Positions 16,649 to 24,924 of a stretch of 31,668 nucleotides of DNA are shown piece after piece. The translations under genes and the position numbers were made by a program. The notes under the pieces are model-generated. The model searched no databases. It had not been told where the DNA came from and saw nothing but the letters and a program-made list of their open reading frames with translations. Location: positions 1 to 31,668 of IMG/VR virus record IMGVR_UViG_3300045930_000011; one strand, written 5' to 3'. Source of the DNA: a virus. How positions within the stretch are numbered: position 1 is the stretch's first letter; each line of letters begins with the position of its first letter.

Positions 16649-17329
16649 GTGCTAGTCGTTCAGGGACACTTCGGCTCAAGCGGCACCGTTCGGTGTCTCG
16701 GCGGCGCCTCCGGCGGTGTCAACGTCGCCGCGAGCCGACTCGCGGTCGTCTATCCCTGGACAATGCTCGAATTCCGCGGCACGAAGCCAGCCTCGATTCC
16801 CTCCGGCTATAAGGGCGGCGTCGCTTATGTGCTGGCTCAATCAGTTATCCCTGCTCTCACAGATGCACAGAAGGCGATCATTCTGAAGACGAGCGTCGGC
16901 GACGCCGCCTTCCGTCTGTGCGAGATCAATCACTCGTCATTCTCGTCGCCTTATCGCTTCGCCTCCGACGTCCAGGACGTGATTCACGATGGCAACGTTT
17001 ACAGCGCTCTCGCCTTCGCCGTCTCTCTGCCGGCTCAGCGGCTCGACCAGGTGTCTCGCGTTACACTGACGCTCGATAACTCTCAGCGCGTCATGATCGC
17101 TCCGCTCCGGACCGTTCCCGATGAACCGACCGTAACTCTTCGACTGGTTCTCCTGTCCGATCCTGCCAACACGGTCGGCGCCGTTATGACCTTCAAAATG
17201 GAGAACTTCCGATATGTCGCGGAAGGGATCGAATGTTCGCTTCTCTTCGATCGCATTCTAGAGGAGCCATTCCCTGGTAACTATTTCACGCCCGACAAAT
17301 TCCCCGGCTTATTCGGGGGTAATAGCTAA
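16649..17329 (+). CDS. Minor tail protein, DUF1833-like, with N-terminal extension
   Basis: A 226-residue protein. Residues about 70-226 follow the DUF1833 pattern: LCEINHSSFSSPYRFASDVQ, a long central beta region and the typical final YFTPDKFPGLFGG. The family is found next to J-like tip genes and likely belongs to the tip complex. The first 60 residues are Gly/Val-rich and not part of that pattern. They are in normal phage codon use, so I keep GTG 16649. A GTG at 16829 is an alternative start that would give a standard-length protein. The TAA overlaps the next ATG (17327-17331). Confidence 0.75.
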   Translation: MLVVQGHFGSSGTVRCLGGASGGVNVAASRLAVVYPWTMLEFRGTKPASIPSGYKGGVAYVLAQSVIPALTDAQKAIILKTSVGDAAFRLCEINHSSFSSPYRFASDVQDVIHDGNVYSALAFAVSLPAQRLDQVSRVTLTLDNSQRVMIAPLRTVPDEPTVTLRLVLLSDPANTVGAVMTFKMENFRYVAEGIECSLLFDRILEEPFPGNYFTPDKFPGLFGGNS

Positions 17330-20300
17330 TGCCCGGCGGATCGATAGTCCCTCAACTTCAATTCGGCTGGAACCCTGGCTTCTCTCTGATTCCAGGGCTG
17401 AGTCTCAGCTTCAATCTATACCCGCAAAGCGGCGGCATCGCGCAGCAACCGACGATCGCGACACCGCCCCCGATACTCCCCCCAGCGCCGCCGCCGCCGA
17501 CGCCGCTCCCGACAATGGTCCAGCCGCGCAGGTCGAAGCTCCGGCCGCACATAACGGGCATAGCCAACACTGAGAACCAGGACGGACCGATCCCGCTGAT
17601 TCTCGGCGATACGGTTATCAGACCGACGCTGGCGGCTCGACAGGTGACGGAAATCGTCGGCAAGAATCAATTCTTGATGGCCTTATTTTGTTTAGGGCAT
17701 GGTCGCCTGGACGTCTCAGAGATTAAGATCGGCGACAAGCTGATCACGGAATTCGAAGAGGTAACAACCGAGATCCGCGAAGGCACCGCCGCGGACGCCG
17801 CTCTGACGATCTTCACGCGAGACATCGAGGAGACAGCGCTCGGCGATGAACTGAAGAAGGATGTCACCATTACGAAGCAGGCGGGACAGCCGGCGGACCG
17901 GCTCAGCGTCGACTTAGCTTTCCCCGATGGGCTATATAACGTCAATGCTCAGGGCGTCCGAAGTCAGGCGACCGTCACCGTCAAGATCGAATACAGACTC
18001 GCAGCCTCGTCCGACAGCTGGACGAATGTCGGCAATCTGGTTAAAACCGACAATACAACGAGCTTCGCGCGAGCAAGCAAGACCTGGAACGTCACCAGGG
18101 CACTTTACGAGATCCGGCTGACGCGACTCACGAACGACGCGACGAGCACGAATATAAGCCGCTCGCTATGGTCGATTGTCCGCGCATTCGACAGCACGAC
18201 TCCGGCGATCGTCGCGATCAAGGACGATGCCGGCACCGCGATACCGCTTTCCTTTATCGCGGTCCGAATCAGAGCCACTGATCAGATCCAGGGGCAGATA
18301 GATCAGCTTAACTGCAGGGTCAAGTCTTATCTGCCGGTGTATAACGGCTCGACCTGGAGCTATTCGATTACAAGTAATCCGGCCTGGGCTCTGGCGCACG
18401 TCCTGACATGCGGAGCGAATCGCGCGAAGATTACGCTCGCACAACTGGACGCGGACCAGTTCTTAGCATTCGCGAACTTTTGCGCGTCGAAAGGTTTCAC
18501 ATACAACCGCTCGATCGACGACGACTCGACCGTCCTCGACGTCATGAATTCGATCTGTGCAATGTCGCGAGCGAGCTGGAGCCGTTCCGGCTTCGATGGG
18601 AAATACTCGGTTGTCATTGACGACACGAAATCCGTCGTCGCTCAGTGGTTCTCAGCGCGGAACGCATATAACTTCAGCGGCGGCCGGACCTTTACCAAAT
18701 TTCCGCACGCGCTCCGATGCAAGTTCTTAAACAAAGATGCCAAATATGAGCCCGACACGCGGATCGTCTATGACGACGGATACGACTCGACTAATGCTTT
18801 CAGATTCGAGTCCGTCGAATTACTCGGCGTCACCGACAAGGATCACGCATGGAAGATCGGCCGTTATCTGATCGCAGCGGCACGGCTCCGGTCGGAGAAA
18901 TTCCAGTTTACGACGGACTGGGAGGGACTCGCTTGTACCCGCGGCGACAAGATTAAACTGGCTCATGACGTCGCTCAGATCGGACAGGTCCAGGCGAGAA
19001 TCGTCTCACTTACCACTAACGGCGGCGGCGACATCACGGCGGTTACGCTCGACGATACAGTCACGATCGCCCCAGGTAATAACTATCTAGCCGAGTTCCG
19101 ACTCAAGAATCTGACCGAGCGGTCCGAGAGCATCGTTAACACTCCCGGCAACACGTCGACGATTCTATTGACGACACCGATCCCGGCAGCGACGAACCCG
19201 AAGCCGGAAGTCGGCGACCTACTCTTCTTCGGAATCACTCCTTCGCTAGAATGCCTGATCGAGTCCGTTGAATACATCGAGGACGAAGGAGCAACGATAA
19301 CCTGCGTCCCTTATGCTCCCGGAGTCTTCACCGCTGACAGTGGCAGCATTCCGCCGCACACGCCGGTAATTGAATTCCGTCCGGTCATTATGGAGCCTGT
19401 CGCGGTGCCGTCGATCTTGTCGATTCGTTCCGATGAGTCGGTCCTGGTCCGCGACGTGGACGGAGCGCTCCGGACGCGCATCCAAATAGTTTGCGACGTC
19501 CCCGATCTAAAAGTCACCGTCTTCGAGCATCAATTCCGCGCGACAGACTCGGAAGAATGGAGCCCGTCGACGCGGACCTTCGTCTCTGACGGCGAGGTCA
19601 GTGTATTCGGCGTCGAGGACGGGCTGACATACATCGTCCGGCTTCGATCTGTCACATTCCAGGGACAGGCTTCAGACTGGACAACGACCGAGCCCCACTT
19701 CGTGATCGGCAAGACGACGCCGCCTCCCGATGTCCCCGACTTGCACCGCGAAGGGGACACGCTGATCGTTCGATATGACACGGGCGTCGGCGTCACGGTC
19801 CCGCGAGACTTTGCCGGCTTCAGGTGGAAGTATATCCAAGGCCAGAATACCAACTGGGCGAATGGATTCATGATCTCCGATCTCACGCTGTCGAACCAGC
19901 TCTCGCTCGAGCCGCTGCCGGTCGGACTCGTCACGTACATGGTCAAGGCTGTCGATGTCGCGAACAATGAGAGCGCTAACGCAGCTTTCTTGGTTCTCAA
20001 CCTGGGCGACCCGGTCCTGAACAATATCGTCCTACAGACGGCGCATCATCCGACCTTTACTCTGGGCACGATCACGAATGGCACCGTGACCGGTGGCGTC
20101 CTGAAAGCTAATGACGCCGGCGGGCTCTTCTGGAGCGGGAACAATAACGCGCCCTTCTGGTCCGGCAATAACGCGGCGCTCTTCTGGGGCGGCGGCTGGC
20201 TGGAGCTAACCTATAGATTTTTTGTCACGGTCGCGAAGTCGATCCGTCTTCCTTGTCGGATGACTCTCGATTATGACATCGTCGCCGAAGGCTTTAAGAT

Positions 20301-20778
20301 CGAATATCGAACGCTGGGCCAGACGCTATTCTGGGACAACTCTCCCGGCGGCGACTCGCTTCCTTTCTGGGATGGCAGCGACGCCGATCTCTTCTGGGGT
20401 GATGACGAGACGCAGTTTTCCCCCTGGCCCGGCGAGATATTCGTCGAGTATGAGACTTACGAGTTCCTGATCACATGCCCGGCATCGACGCTCGTCCAGG
20501 CTGTCATTAGTACGCTGACCGTCCTCCTGGATGTCGAGGACCAGGTCGAGTATGTGAATTCTCAAACCATCTCCAGCGGCGGGACTCGCCTCACGCTGAC
20601 GAAGTCGTTCGCGGTCATTAAGAACGTCAATCTTACAGTCGAATTCAACGCCGGTTTTCCGAACGCATTTACCGCACAGAAGATCGACGAAAACATACTC
20701 GGCCCGCTAGTGAAGGTCTTCGACACGGCAGGAGTCGCTACATCTGGCATTGTCGATGCCATCGTCCAGGGGTATTAG
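17329..20778 (+). CDS. Tail tip / central fibre protein, lambda J-like
   Basis: A 1149-residue tip protein, the likely host-contact hub. After a short leader there is a Pro-rich linker (about residues 44-62), then the RRSKLRPHITGIANTENQ and GPIPLILGDTVIRP segment and GHGRLDVSEIKIGDKLI typical of J-like proteins. The central CNRVKSYLP-like and WSRSGFDGKYSVVIDDTKS region matches the Phage-tail_3 fold. Fibronectin-III-like beta domains follow (about 700-890). The C-terminal part carries two clusters of three Phe-Trp motifs, at residues 933-955 and 1000-1025. It lies immediately before the paired fibre-like genes. Confidence 0.87.
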   Translation: MPGGSIVPQLQFGWNPGFSLIPGLSLSFNLYPQSGGIAQQPTIATPPPILPPAPPPPTPLPTMVQPRRSKLRPHITGIANTENQDGPIPLILGDTVIRPTLAARQVTEIVGKNQFLMALFCLGHGRLDVSEIKIGDKLITEFEEVTTEIREGTAADAALTIFTRDIEETALGDELKKDVTITKQAGQPADRLSVDLAFPDGLYNVNAQGVRSQATVTVKIEYRLAASSDSWTNVGNLVKTDNTTSFARASKTWNVTRALYEIRLTRLTNDATSTNISRSLWSIVRAFDSTTPAIVAIKDDAGTAIPLSFIAVRIRATDQIQGQIDQLNCRVKSYLPVYNGSTWSYSITSNPAWALAHVLTCGANRAKITLAQLDADQFLAFANFCASKGFTYNRSIDDDSTVLDVMNSICAMSRASWSRSGFDGKYSVVIDDTKSVVAQWFSARNAYNFSGGRTFTKFPHALRCKFLNKDAKYEPDTRIVYDDGYDSTNAFRFESVELLGVTDKDHAWKIGRYLIAAARLRSEKFQFTTDWEGLACTRGDKIKLAHDVAQIGQVQARIVSLTTNGGGDITAVTLDDTVTIAPGNNYLAEFRLKNLTERSESIVNTPGNTSTILLTTPIPAATNPKPEVGDLLFFGITPSLECLIESVEYIEDEGATITCVPYAPGVFTADSGSIPPHTPVIEFRPVIMEPVAVPSILSIRSDESVLVRDVDGALRTRIQIVCDVPDLKVTVFEHQFRATDSEEWSPSTRTFVSDGEVSVFGVEDGLTYIVRLRSVTFQGQASDWTTTEPHFVIGKTTPPPDVPDLHREGDTLIVRYDTGVGVTVPRDFAGFRWKYIQGQNTNWANGFMISDLTLSNQLSLEPLPVGLVTYMVKAVDVANNESANAAFLVLNLGDPVLNNIVLQTAHHPTFTLGTITNGTVTGGVLKANDAGGLFWSGNNNAPFWSGNNAALFWGGGWLELTYRFFVTVAKSIRLPCRMTLDYDIVAEGFKIEYRTLGQTLFWDNSPGGDSLPFWDGSDADLFWGDDETQFSPWPGEIFVEYETYEFLITCPASTLVQAVISTLTVLLDVEDQVEYVNSQTISSGGTRLTLTKSFAVIKNVNLTVEFNAGFPNAFTAQKIDENILGPLVKVFDTAGVATSGIVDAIVQGY

Positions 20779-20781
20779 GTA

Positions 20782-22263
20782 ATGACGAATCCAATTGCAG
20801 CAAATTACGCGAATAATAACGCCCGCACTGAGGGCGACATGAAGCAGGTCTTCGAAGACGTTATCAACCTGCTGAAGGAGCAACCCGGCGGCATCAGCAA
20901 GACTTCTAAAACGCTGTCCAGCGATTCCTTCGCAGTCGACAATGGCGGCTCTTATTACGTCATGACTGGACAGGGGGGGCTTGCCGACGACCTCGTCACC
21001 GTCACCGGTGGCGTCAATGGACATCACATAATCGTCAGATCGGCCGATGCCGCGCAGATCATCACCCTGAAGCATGGCACCGGCGCGAACAAAGTCCGGA
21101 CTAAGAACGCGCTCGATATCCCGTTGAAGGATGGAATGTACGCCATGCTGCGATTCGATTCCGCTCTCGGCGCCGGGGAATGGGAGACGCTGTATGTCTA
21201 TTATGCGACGCAGCTCGCCGACGAGCGATCGGCTATGGGGCTTGGTACTGCGTCGACCGCCAACACCGGGACCGGTGCTACGGATGTCCCGACTATAACG
21301 AACGCTGACGGCCGTTATGCGAAGCTCGCGGGACTCTCGACTCAAACGTTCGATTGCGCGACTCCGACGCAGGCTCAGCACGCGACGCGAAAGGACTACG
21401 TCGATACGGCCGTCGCCTCCGCGGGCGGTGGCGCTATCGCCGGGATCTGTCAGTTCAGGCTCTCCACCGAGAGCGGCGTCCCGGTGTCCAGCTCCGACCG
21501 GACGGCTCAGTCGACGATCTACTTAACGCCCATGTACGGCAACGCGATCGGGCTCAAGATATCCGGGACTTGGACAATGAAAACCACGGCCGAGATCAGC
21601 CTCGCGCTTTCCGGGCTGACGAGCGGCAAGAATTACGACGTCTGGGCCTATTGGACAGGATCGGTCGTCGCGCTTGAGGTCCTCGTCTGGTCGGACGACC
21701 TGAATCGGGCGACTGCTCTGGCGCGCGATAACGGAGCCTGGGTCAAGAGCGGAGACGCGACGCGGCTCTATGTTGGCACCATTCGCACGACCGGCACGAC
21801 GACGACGGAGGACTCGGCCGCGAAGCGGTTCGTCGTCAATATATTTAATCGGGAGCTTGTGCAATGCAGGGCGACGACTCCGACAGGAGGACATACCTAT
21901 GGTACGGAATCGTGGCGCGCGTGGAACAATAGCACGACAGTGGGAGAGACGCGCGTCGAATTCCTTATTCCCGTCGCCGGCGGCATGACCGATCTATTTG
22001 CTAACGGCACCGCCCGTAATATAACCAGTTCGAAGGTCAGGATCGGAATCGGAGTCGACCAGACCACGGCGAACGACGGAGTCAGCGGCGGCGCCGACAA
22101 TTCGAACGTCATCGCCTTGATCTCCTCGCACAAGGCAATACTGGCGGCCGGCTATCACAACGCCACGATCCTGGAATTCGGCCAGGCAGCGGCTCCCACT
22201 TTCGAGGGGACGAGCGCCTCGAACGGATATGCAACGTCTCTACTCGCGAATATCTGGAGATAA
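20782..22263 (+). CDS. Tail fibre-like protein 1
   Basis: A 493-residue protein. Residues 1-140 form an anchor module shared with the next gene (MKQVFEDVINLLKEQPGG, LVTVTGGVNG, SADAAQIITLKHGTGANK, LGAGEWE). Residues about 170-215 include NADGRYAKLAG and a QHATRKDYVDTAV motif common in phage fibres. The C-terminal half has a widespread fibre domain: TIYLTPMYGNAIGL, YDVWAYW, AKRFVVNIFNREL. It probably attaches to the tip and binds the host surface. The start lies three bases after the tip gene. Confidence 0.78.
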   Translation: MTNPIAANYANNNARTEGDMKQVFEDVINLLKEQPGGISKTSKTLSSDSFAVDNGGSYYVMTGQGGLADDLVTVTGGVNGHHIIVRSADAAQIITLKHGTGANKVRTKNALDIPLKDGMYAMLRFDSALGAGEWETLYVYYATQLADERSAMGLGTASTANTGTGATDVPTITNADGRYAKLAGLSTQTFDCATPTQAQHATRKDYVDTAVASAGGGAIAGICQFRLSTESGVPVSSSDRTAQSTIYLTPMYGNAIGLKISGTWTMKTTAEISLALSGLTSGKNYDVWAYWTGSVVALEVLVWSDDLNRATALARDNGAWVKSGDATRLYVGTIRTTGTTTTEDSAAKRFVVNIFNRELVQCRATTPTGGHTYGTESWRAWNNSTTVGETRVEFLIPVAGGMTDLFANGTARNITSSKVRIGIGVDQTTANDGVSGGADNSNVIALISSHKAILAAGYHNATILEFGQAAAPTFEGTSASNGYATSLLANIWR

Positions 22264-22266
22264 GCA

Positions 22267-23520
22267 ATGACGACAGCACCAGCAAGCGGATATAGCTCGA
22301 ACGCGAGCCGTACCAAAGGGCAGATGAAGCAGATCTTCGAGGACCTCGTCAGCTTGCATAAGGAGCAGGCAGGCGGCTCGCCGAAGAAGGCGAAGACGCT
22401 CGCCTCCGACACCTTCAACGCTGACAACGACTCGAGCTATTTTGTCCTGACCGGAGAAGGGAGCGTCGCGGACAACCTTGCCACCGTGACCGGGGGCGTC
22501 GACGGTCGCGAGCTGCGCGTCCGCTCAGCCGACCCAGCGCAGCTAATCACGCTGAAACACAATACCGGCGCGAATAAGATCAGGACACAAACCGGGAGCG
22601 ACATCCTTCTCGCCGACAAAGTCGTCATAACCATTCGCTTCGACGCAGGTCTCGGCGCCGGTGAATGGGAGGTCGTCGATATGTTCGGGATCGTCGGCGT
22701 GGCGGGCAGCACGACACAAGTCATGTTCAACGACGCTGGCGCGCTGGCTGGAGATGCCGGCATGGTGTACGACAAGACGACTGACAAATTAACGCTCGCC
22801 GGCGCTCTTAAATCGGTCACGCAAGTCGAAGACGTCAATTCTAATGAGGTCCTGAAATTTTCCAGCACGGCGAGCGCGGTCAATGAGATCACCGTCACTA
22901 ATAAAGCTACGGGAGCGGGTCCGACTCTGGAGCCAACCGGCGGCGATACTAATATCGATCTGATATTGAGGTCTAAAGGAACCGGATCAGTCACTCTCGC
23001 TGACTCGTCTGGCAACGAAGTCATTAAGACGGCAGCTACGGCGAGCGCAGTAAATGAGATCACCGTCACTAATAAGGCCACTGGCGCTAATCCAACTATT
23101 GAGCCAACGGGCAATGATACCAACATCGGCTTAAATCTCAAGAAGAAGGGCACAGGGACGGTTCAATATGAAGGGACCGAAATTAGGAAAATCGGCCCAG
23201 AATTCACAAGCTCAGACCAGACCATTACGAGCGCCGGCAGCCTGACCATCGCGCACGGACTGGGAGTCGTGCCGACGCATGTATACGCTGCGCTAGTATG
23301 TCAGACGGCAGAGGCGAACTACAGCGCCAACGACGTCGTCTTCTACCAGCAAGATGACAGCGCCGCGAGCCGCGGCTATACCTGCGTCGTGGACTCTACA
23401 AATTTGAATATACGCTTCGGCTCAGCCGGTAGTGCATTCAGTCTATTAAACAAGAATACGGGATCATCGGCAGCGCTAACCAACGGTAACTGGAAGATCC
23501 GCTTCTATGCGAACCGCTAG
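22267..23520 (+). CDS. Tail fibre-like protein 2, paralogous anchor
   Basis: A 417-residue protein. Its first 140 residues closely mirror fibre 1 (MKQIFEDLVSLHKEQAGG, LATVTGGVDG, SADPAQLITLKHNTGANK, LGAGEWE), showing gene duplication. The middle holds two tandem 57-residue beta repeats (residues 193-249 and 250-306). The C-terminus is a compact beta domain (SLTIAHGLGVVPTHVYAALV) unrelated to fibre 1. It starts three bases after fibre 1. The architecture suggests a shared virion-binding module with two different distal domains. Confidence 0.77.
   Translation: MTTAPASGYSSNASRTKGQMKQIFEDLVSLHKEQAGGSPKKAKTLASDTFNADNDSSYFVLTGEGSVADNLATVTGGVDGRELRVRSADPAQLITLKHNTGANKIRTQTGSDILLADKVVITIRFDAGLGAGEWEVVDMFGIVGVAGSTTQVMFNDAGALAGDAGMVYDKTTDKLTLAGALKSVTQVEDVNSNEVLKFSSTASAVNEITVTNKATGAGPTLEPTGGDTNIDLILRSKGTGSVTLADSSGNEVIKTAATASAVNEITVTNKATGANPTIEPTGNDTNIGLNLKKKGTGTVQYEGTEIRKIGPEFTSSDQTITSAGSLTIAHGLGVVPTHVYAALVCQTAEANYSANDVVFYQQDDSAASRGYTCVVDSTNLNIRFGSAGSAFSLLNKNTGSSAALTNGNWKIRFYANR
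22843..23184 (+). repeat. Two tandem 171-bp coding repeats in fibre 2
   Basis: Units at 22843-23013 and 23014-23184 are each 57 codons. The best match is around SAVNEITVTNKATGA, nearly identical in DNA (GAGATCACCGTCACTAATAA at both). The flanks NEV, EPTG-DTNI and KGTG also repeat. This is a protein-level beta-repeat within the fibre shaft, not a mobile element. Confidence 0.85.
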
Positions 23521-23555
23521 ACAGCGGCGGGCAAATCGCTAGAATAGACACGAAG

Positions 23556-23573
23556 TCCCCGCTTTGCGAGGGA
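23556..23573 (+). promoter_or_regulatory. Hairpin that can cover the ribosome site of the next gene
   Basis: TCCCCGC (23556-23562) pairs with GCGAGGGA (23566-23573) across a TTT loop, with one bulged base. The right arm contains the GAGGG ribosome-binding sequence six bases before the ATG at 23579. Folding would hide the ribosome site and lower translation of the small gene downstream. It lies in the 58-base gap after the fibre genes. Confidence 0.4.
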
Positions 23574-23578
23574 TTATC

Positions 23579-23845
23579 ATGTCATTAATTCAAGGTTTCA
23601 TCGAAGGTCAGGCGAAGAAGTTCCTGTCGGAGCTGCGTGTCAAGCTGGACAAATGGTTGACAGAGAACGACCTGGACGGCGACGGTCTCAAAGATAAGGA
23701 GCAGGCGCTCGCCGACTTCGATCGCATCTCTGCCGGCGTCCGCGCGGCGATCAATCTCGCCGGTCTTCTCGCGGCCTATTGGTCCAAGTTCGGCCCGAAG
23801 CAGCTCGCCGAGGCGCCGGACGACCAGGAGTCTCAGACGGTTTAG
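23579..23845 (+). CDS. Small protein with Asp-rich calcium-loop-like motif
   Basis: An 88-residue protein. ATG 23579 is preferred over an in-frame TTG at 23564 because GAGGG lies correctly spaced upstream. An N-terminal helical half (GQAKKFLSELRVKLDKWL) is followed by ENDLDGDGLKDKE, which fits the DxDGDGxxD calcium loop seen in EF-hand/dockerin-like and thrombospondin-type repeats. Then comes a hydrophobic helix (AGVRAAINLAGLLAAYW) and an acidic tail. It lies between the fibres and lysis genes. A calcium role is inferred from the motif only. Confidence 0.62.
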   Translation: MSLIQGFIEGQAKKFLSELRVKLDKWLTENDLDGDGLKDKEQALADFDRISAGVRAAINLAGLLAAYWSKFGPKQLAEAPDDQESQTV

Positions 23846-23856
23846 GTAGATGAAAG

Positions 23857-24231
23857 GTGGACCATGTTGATAACAATGGGATGCGTGACTCTGGGCTCCC
23901 TTCTATTGGCGGCCCTGATTGTTTCCTCGGTTCCCACGCTGAATGTAACGCCGCCGACTGTGAGGTCCGCGCACTTGAAGCGCGGCTCGAGAGAGTCTCA
24001 GAGGTCCAGGTCGAACTAACTCGCGTCGGGGGGTATGCCGCGATCTTCATCAGTTCGCTAACGCTGCCGGCACTCCTGGCGATGGACTACACGTCACACC
24101 AGAAGGGCAACCCGTGGCCGATTCCCTGGGAAGCCTGGATCGTCGTGCTGTCGGTTCTCTGTGCGCCCTTCGGCGTGAAGGTTATCCTCGAGCTGCGTCG
24201 CGTCATTCCCTGGCTCGGTAACGGCAAATGA
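23857..24231 (+). CDS. Putative lysis-cassette membrane protein (holin-like)
   Basis: A 124-residue frame with two hydrophobic segments, GGYAAIFISSLTLPALLAM (about residues 58-76) and WIVVLSVLCAPFGVKVIL (about 93-110), preceded by an amphipathic helix EVRALEARLERVSEVQVEL and ended by a basic tail. It overlaps the endolysin start by four bases (ATGA at 24228-24231). Position and two membrane spans suggest a holin or pinholin, but no family is recognised. Possible starts are GTG 23857 (AGGTAG upstream) or ATG 23881. The first 35 residues look less protein-like and overlap another ORF, so the true N-terminus is uncertain. Confidence 0.6.
   Translation: MDHVDNNGMRDSGLPSIGGPDCFLGSHAECNAADCEVRALEARLERVSEVQVELTRVGGYAAIFISSLTLPALLAMDYTSHQKGNPWPIPWEAWIVVLSVLCAPFGVKVILELRRVIPWLGNGK
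23864..24019 (+). CDS. Small overlapping membrane peptide in lysis cassette
   Basis: A 51-residue frame nested inside the holin-like ORF in another reading frame. ATG 23864 has AAAGG six bases upstream. Residues about 8-26 (VTLGSLLLAALIVSSVPTL) form a convincing membrane segment or signal, followed by a Pro-containing, Arg/Ser-rich tail. Nested membrane genes are common in lysis cassettes (Rz1-type or antiholin), but no lipoprotein Cys follows the hydrophobic stretch. It could also be the true N-terminus of the neighbouring frame, joined by a frameshift. Confidence 0.45.
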   Translation: MLITMGCVTLGSLLLAALIVSSVPTLNVTPPTVRSAHLKRGSRESQRSRSN

Positions 24232-24785
24232 CGACGCTCATATTCAAGCCGACAGCGGAGCAGGTCCAGAAGATCACCGGGAAGCCTCTGGCAAATATCA
24301 AGGTGAATCTGCCGGTTATATACGAAGCGCTCGAAGCGCGTCTCATGATCGCGACGCCGACAGTCGTGGCGACACTAGCGACGGTGGCGACTGAGTGTCC
24401 ATTCGCGCCGATTAACGAATACGGCGGTCCGAGCTACTGGAAGCGATACGAAGGTCGAGCGGACCTGGGCAATACTCAACCTGGGGACGGCGTCCGTTTT
24501 CACGGTCGCGGATTCGTGCAACTCACCGGACGCGCGAATTATTCGAAATACGGGAAGCTCATCGGCGCCGACTTGATCGGCTCGCCGGACCTCGCGCTTC
24601 AGCCGGCAGTCGCGGCCCGGATTCTAATCGACTACGTCCGGAGTCACGGCATCGACGTCTGGGCGGCGCGCGGCGATTGGCTTAAGGTGCGGAAGCTCGT
24701 CAACGGGGGGACGAATGGCTGGGAATACTTCGGCGGTCCGAAGGGCGTCGTCTGGAAATTCCTCGAGCTGGCTTACGCGAAATAA
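24228..24785 (+). CDS. Endolysin, GH19 chitinase/lysozyme-like
   Basis: A 185-residue muralytic enzyme. The GH19-like signature is clear: ATVATECPFAPINEYGG with a probable catalytic Glu (E56), YEGRADLGNTQPGDG with a second acidic residue (E75), and HGRGFVQLTGRANYSKYG, the substrate-cleft motif. The C-terminus KLVNGGTNGWEYF is also typical. No signal peptide is seen, so release depends on the membrane proteins encoded just upstream. No separate wall-binding domain is present, as expected for Gram-negative-type phages. It is the last plus-strand gene of the late block. Confidence 0.9.
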   Translation: MTTLIFKPTAEQVQKITGKPLANIKVNLPVIYEALEARLMIATPTVVATLATVATECPFAPINEYGGPSYWKRYEGRADLGNTQPGDGVRFHGRGFVQLTGRANYSKYGKLIGADLIGSPDLALQPAVAARILIDYVRSHGIDVWAARGDWLKVRKLVNGGTNGWEYFGGPKGVVWKFLELAYAK

Positions 24786-24825
24786 GTGGGACTGGTATTT
24801 TCCGGTACTGCTTAACTACCCTTGC

Positions 24826-24862
24826 TAAACACGCTCAGTCTCCCGGTTACGGCGTGAGTTTA
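24826..24862. terminator. Possible terminator in the convergent intergenic gap
   Basis: TAAACACGC (24826-24834) pairs with GCGTGAGTTTA (24852-24862), nine pairs with a two-base bulge, around a 17-base loop; CCCTTTTG follows. It lies in the 139-base gap (24786-24924) between the plus-strand endolysin and the minus-strand operon end, where a two-way terminator is expected. A second partial GGAAG/CTTCC inverted repeat follows at about 24883-24906. No ORF was found in the gap. Confidence 0.38.
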
Positions 24863-24924
24863 CCCTTTTGGGCGGAGCAGGGGGAAGGCTTGACCATCAG
24901 GCTTCCGATTCCGCTCGCGCGGCG

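Noticed and set aside
15428-17329. NlpC/P60-type tip peptidase (lambda K-like)
   Set aside because: No Cys-His catalytic pair or related motif was found in any gene between the tape measure and the tip protein.
22843-23184. Tandem repeats considered as a CRISPR-like or integration feature
   Set aside because: The repeat is in frame, 171 bases long, protein-coding and only two copies without spacers.
17329-23520. Diversity-generating retroelement variable region in the tip or fibre genes
   Set aside because: No reverse transcriptase, template repeat or adenine-rich variable 3' end was found.
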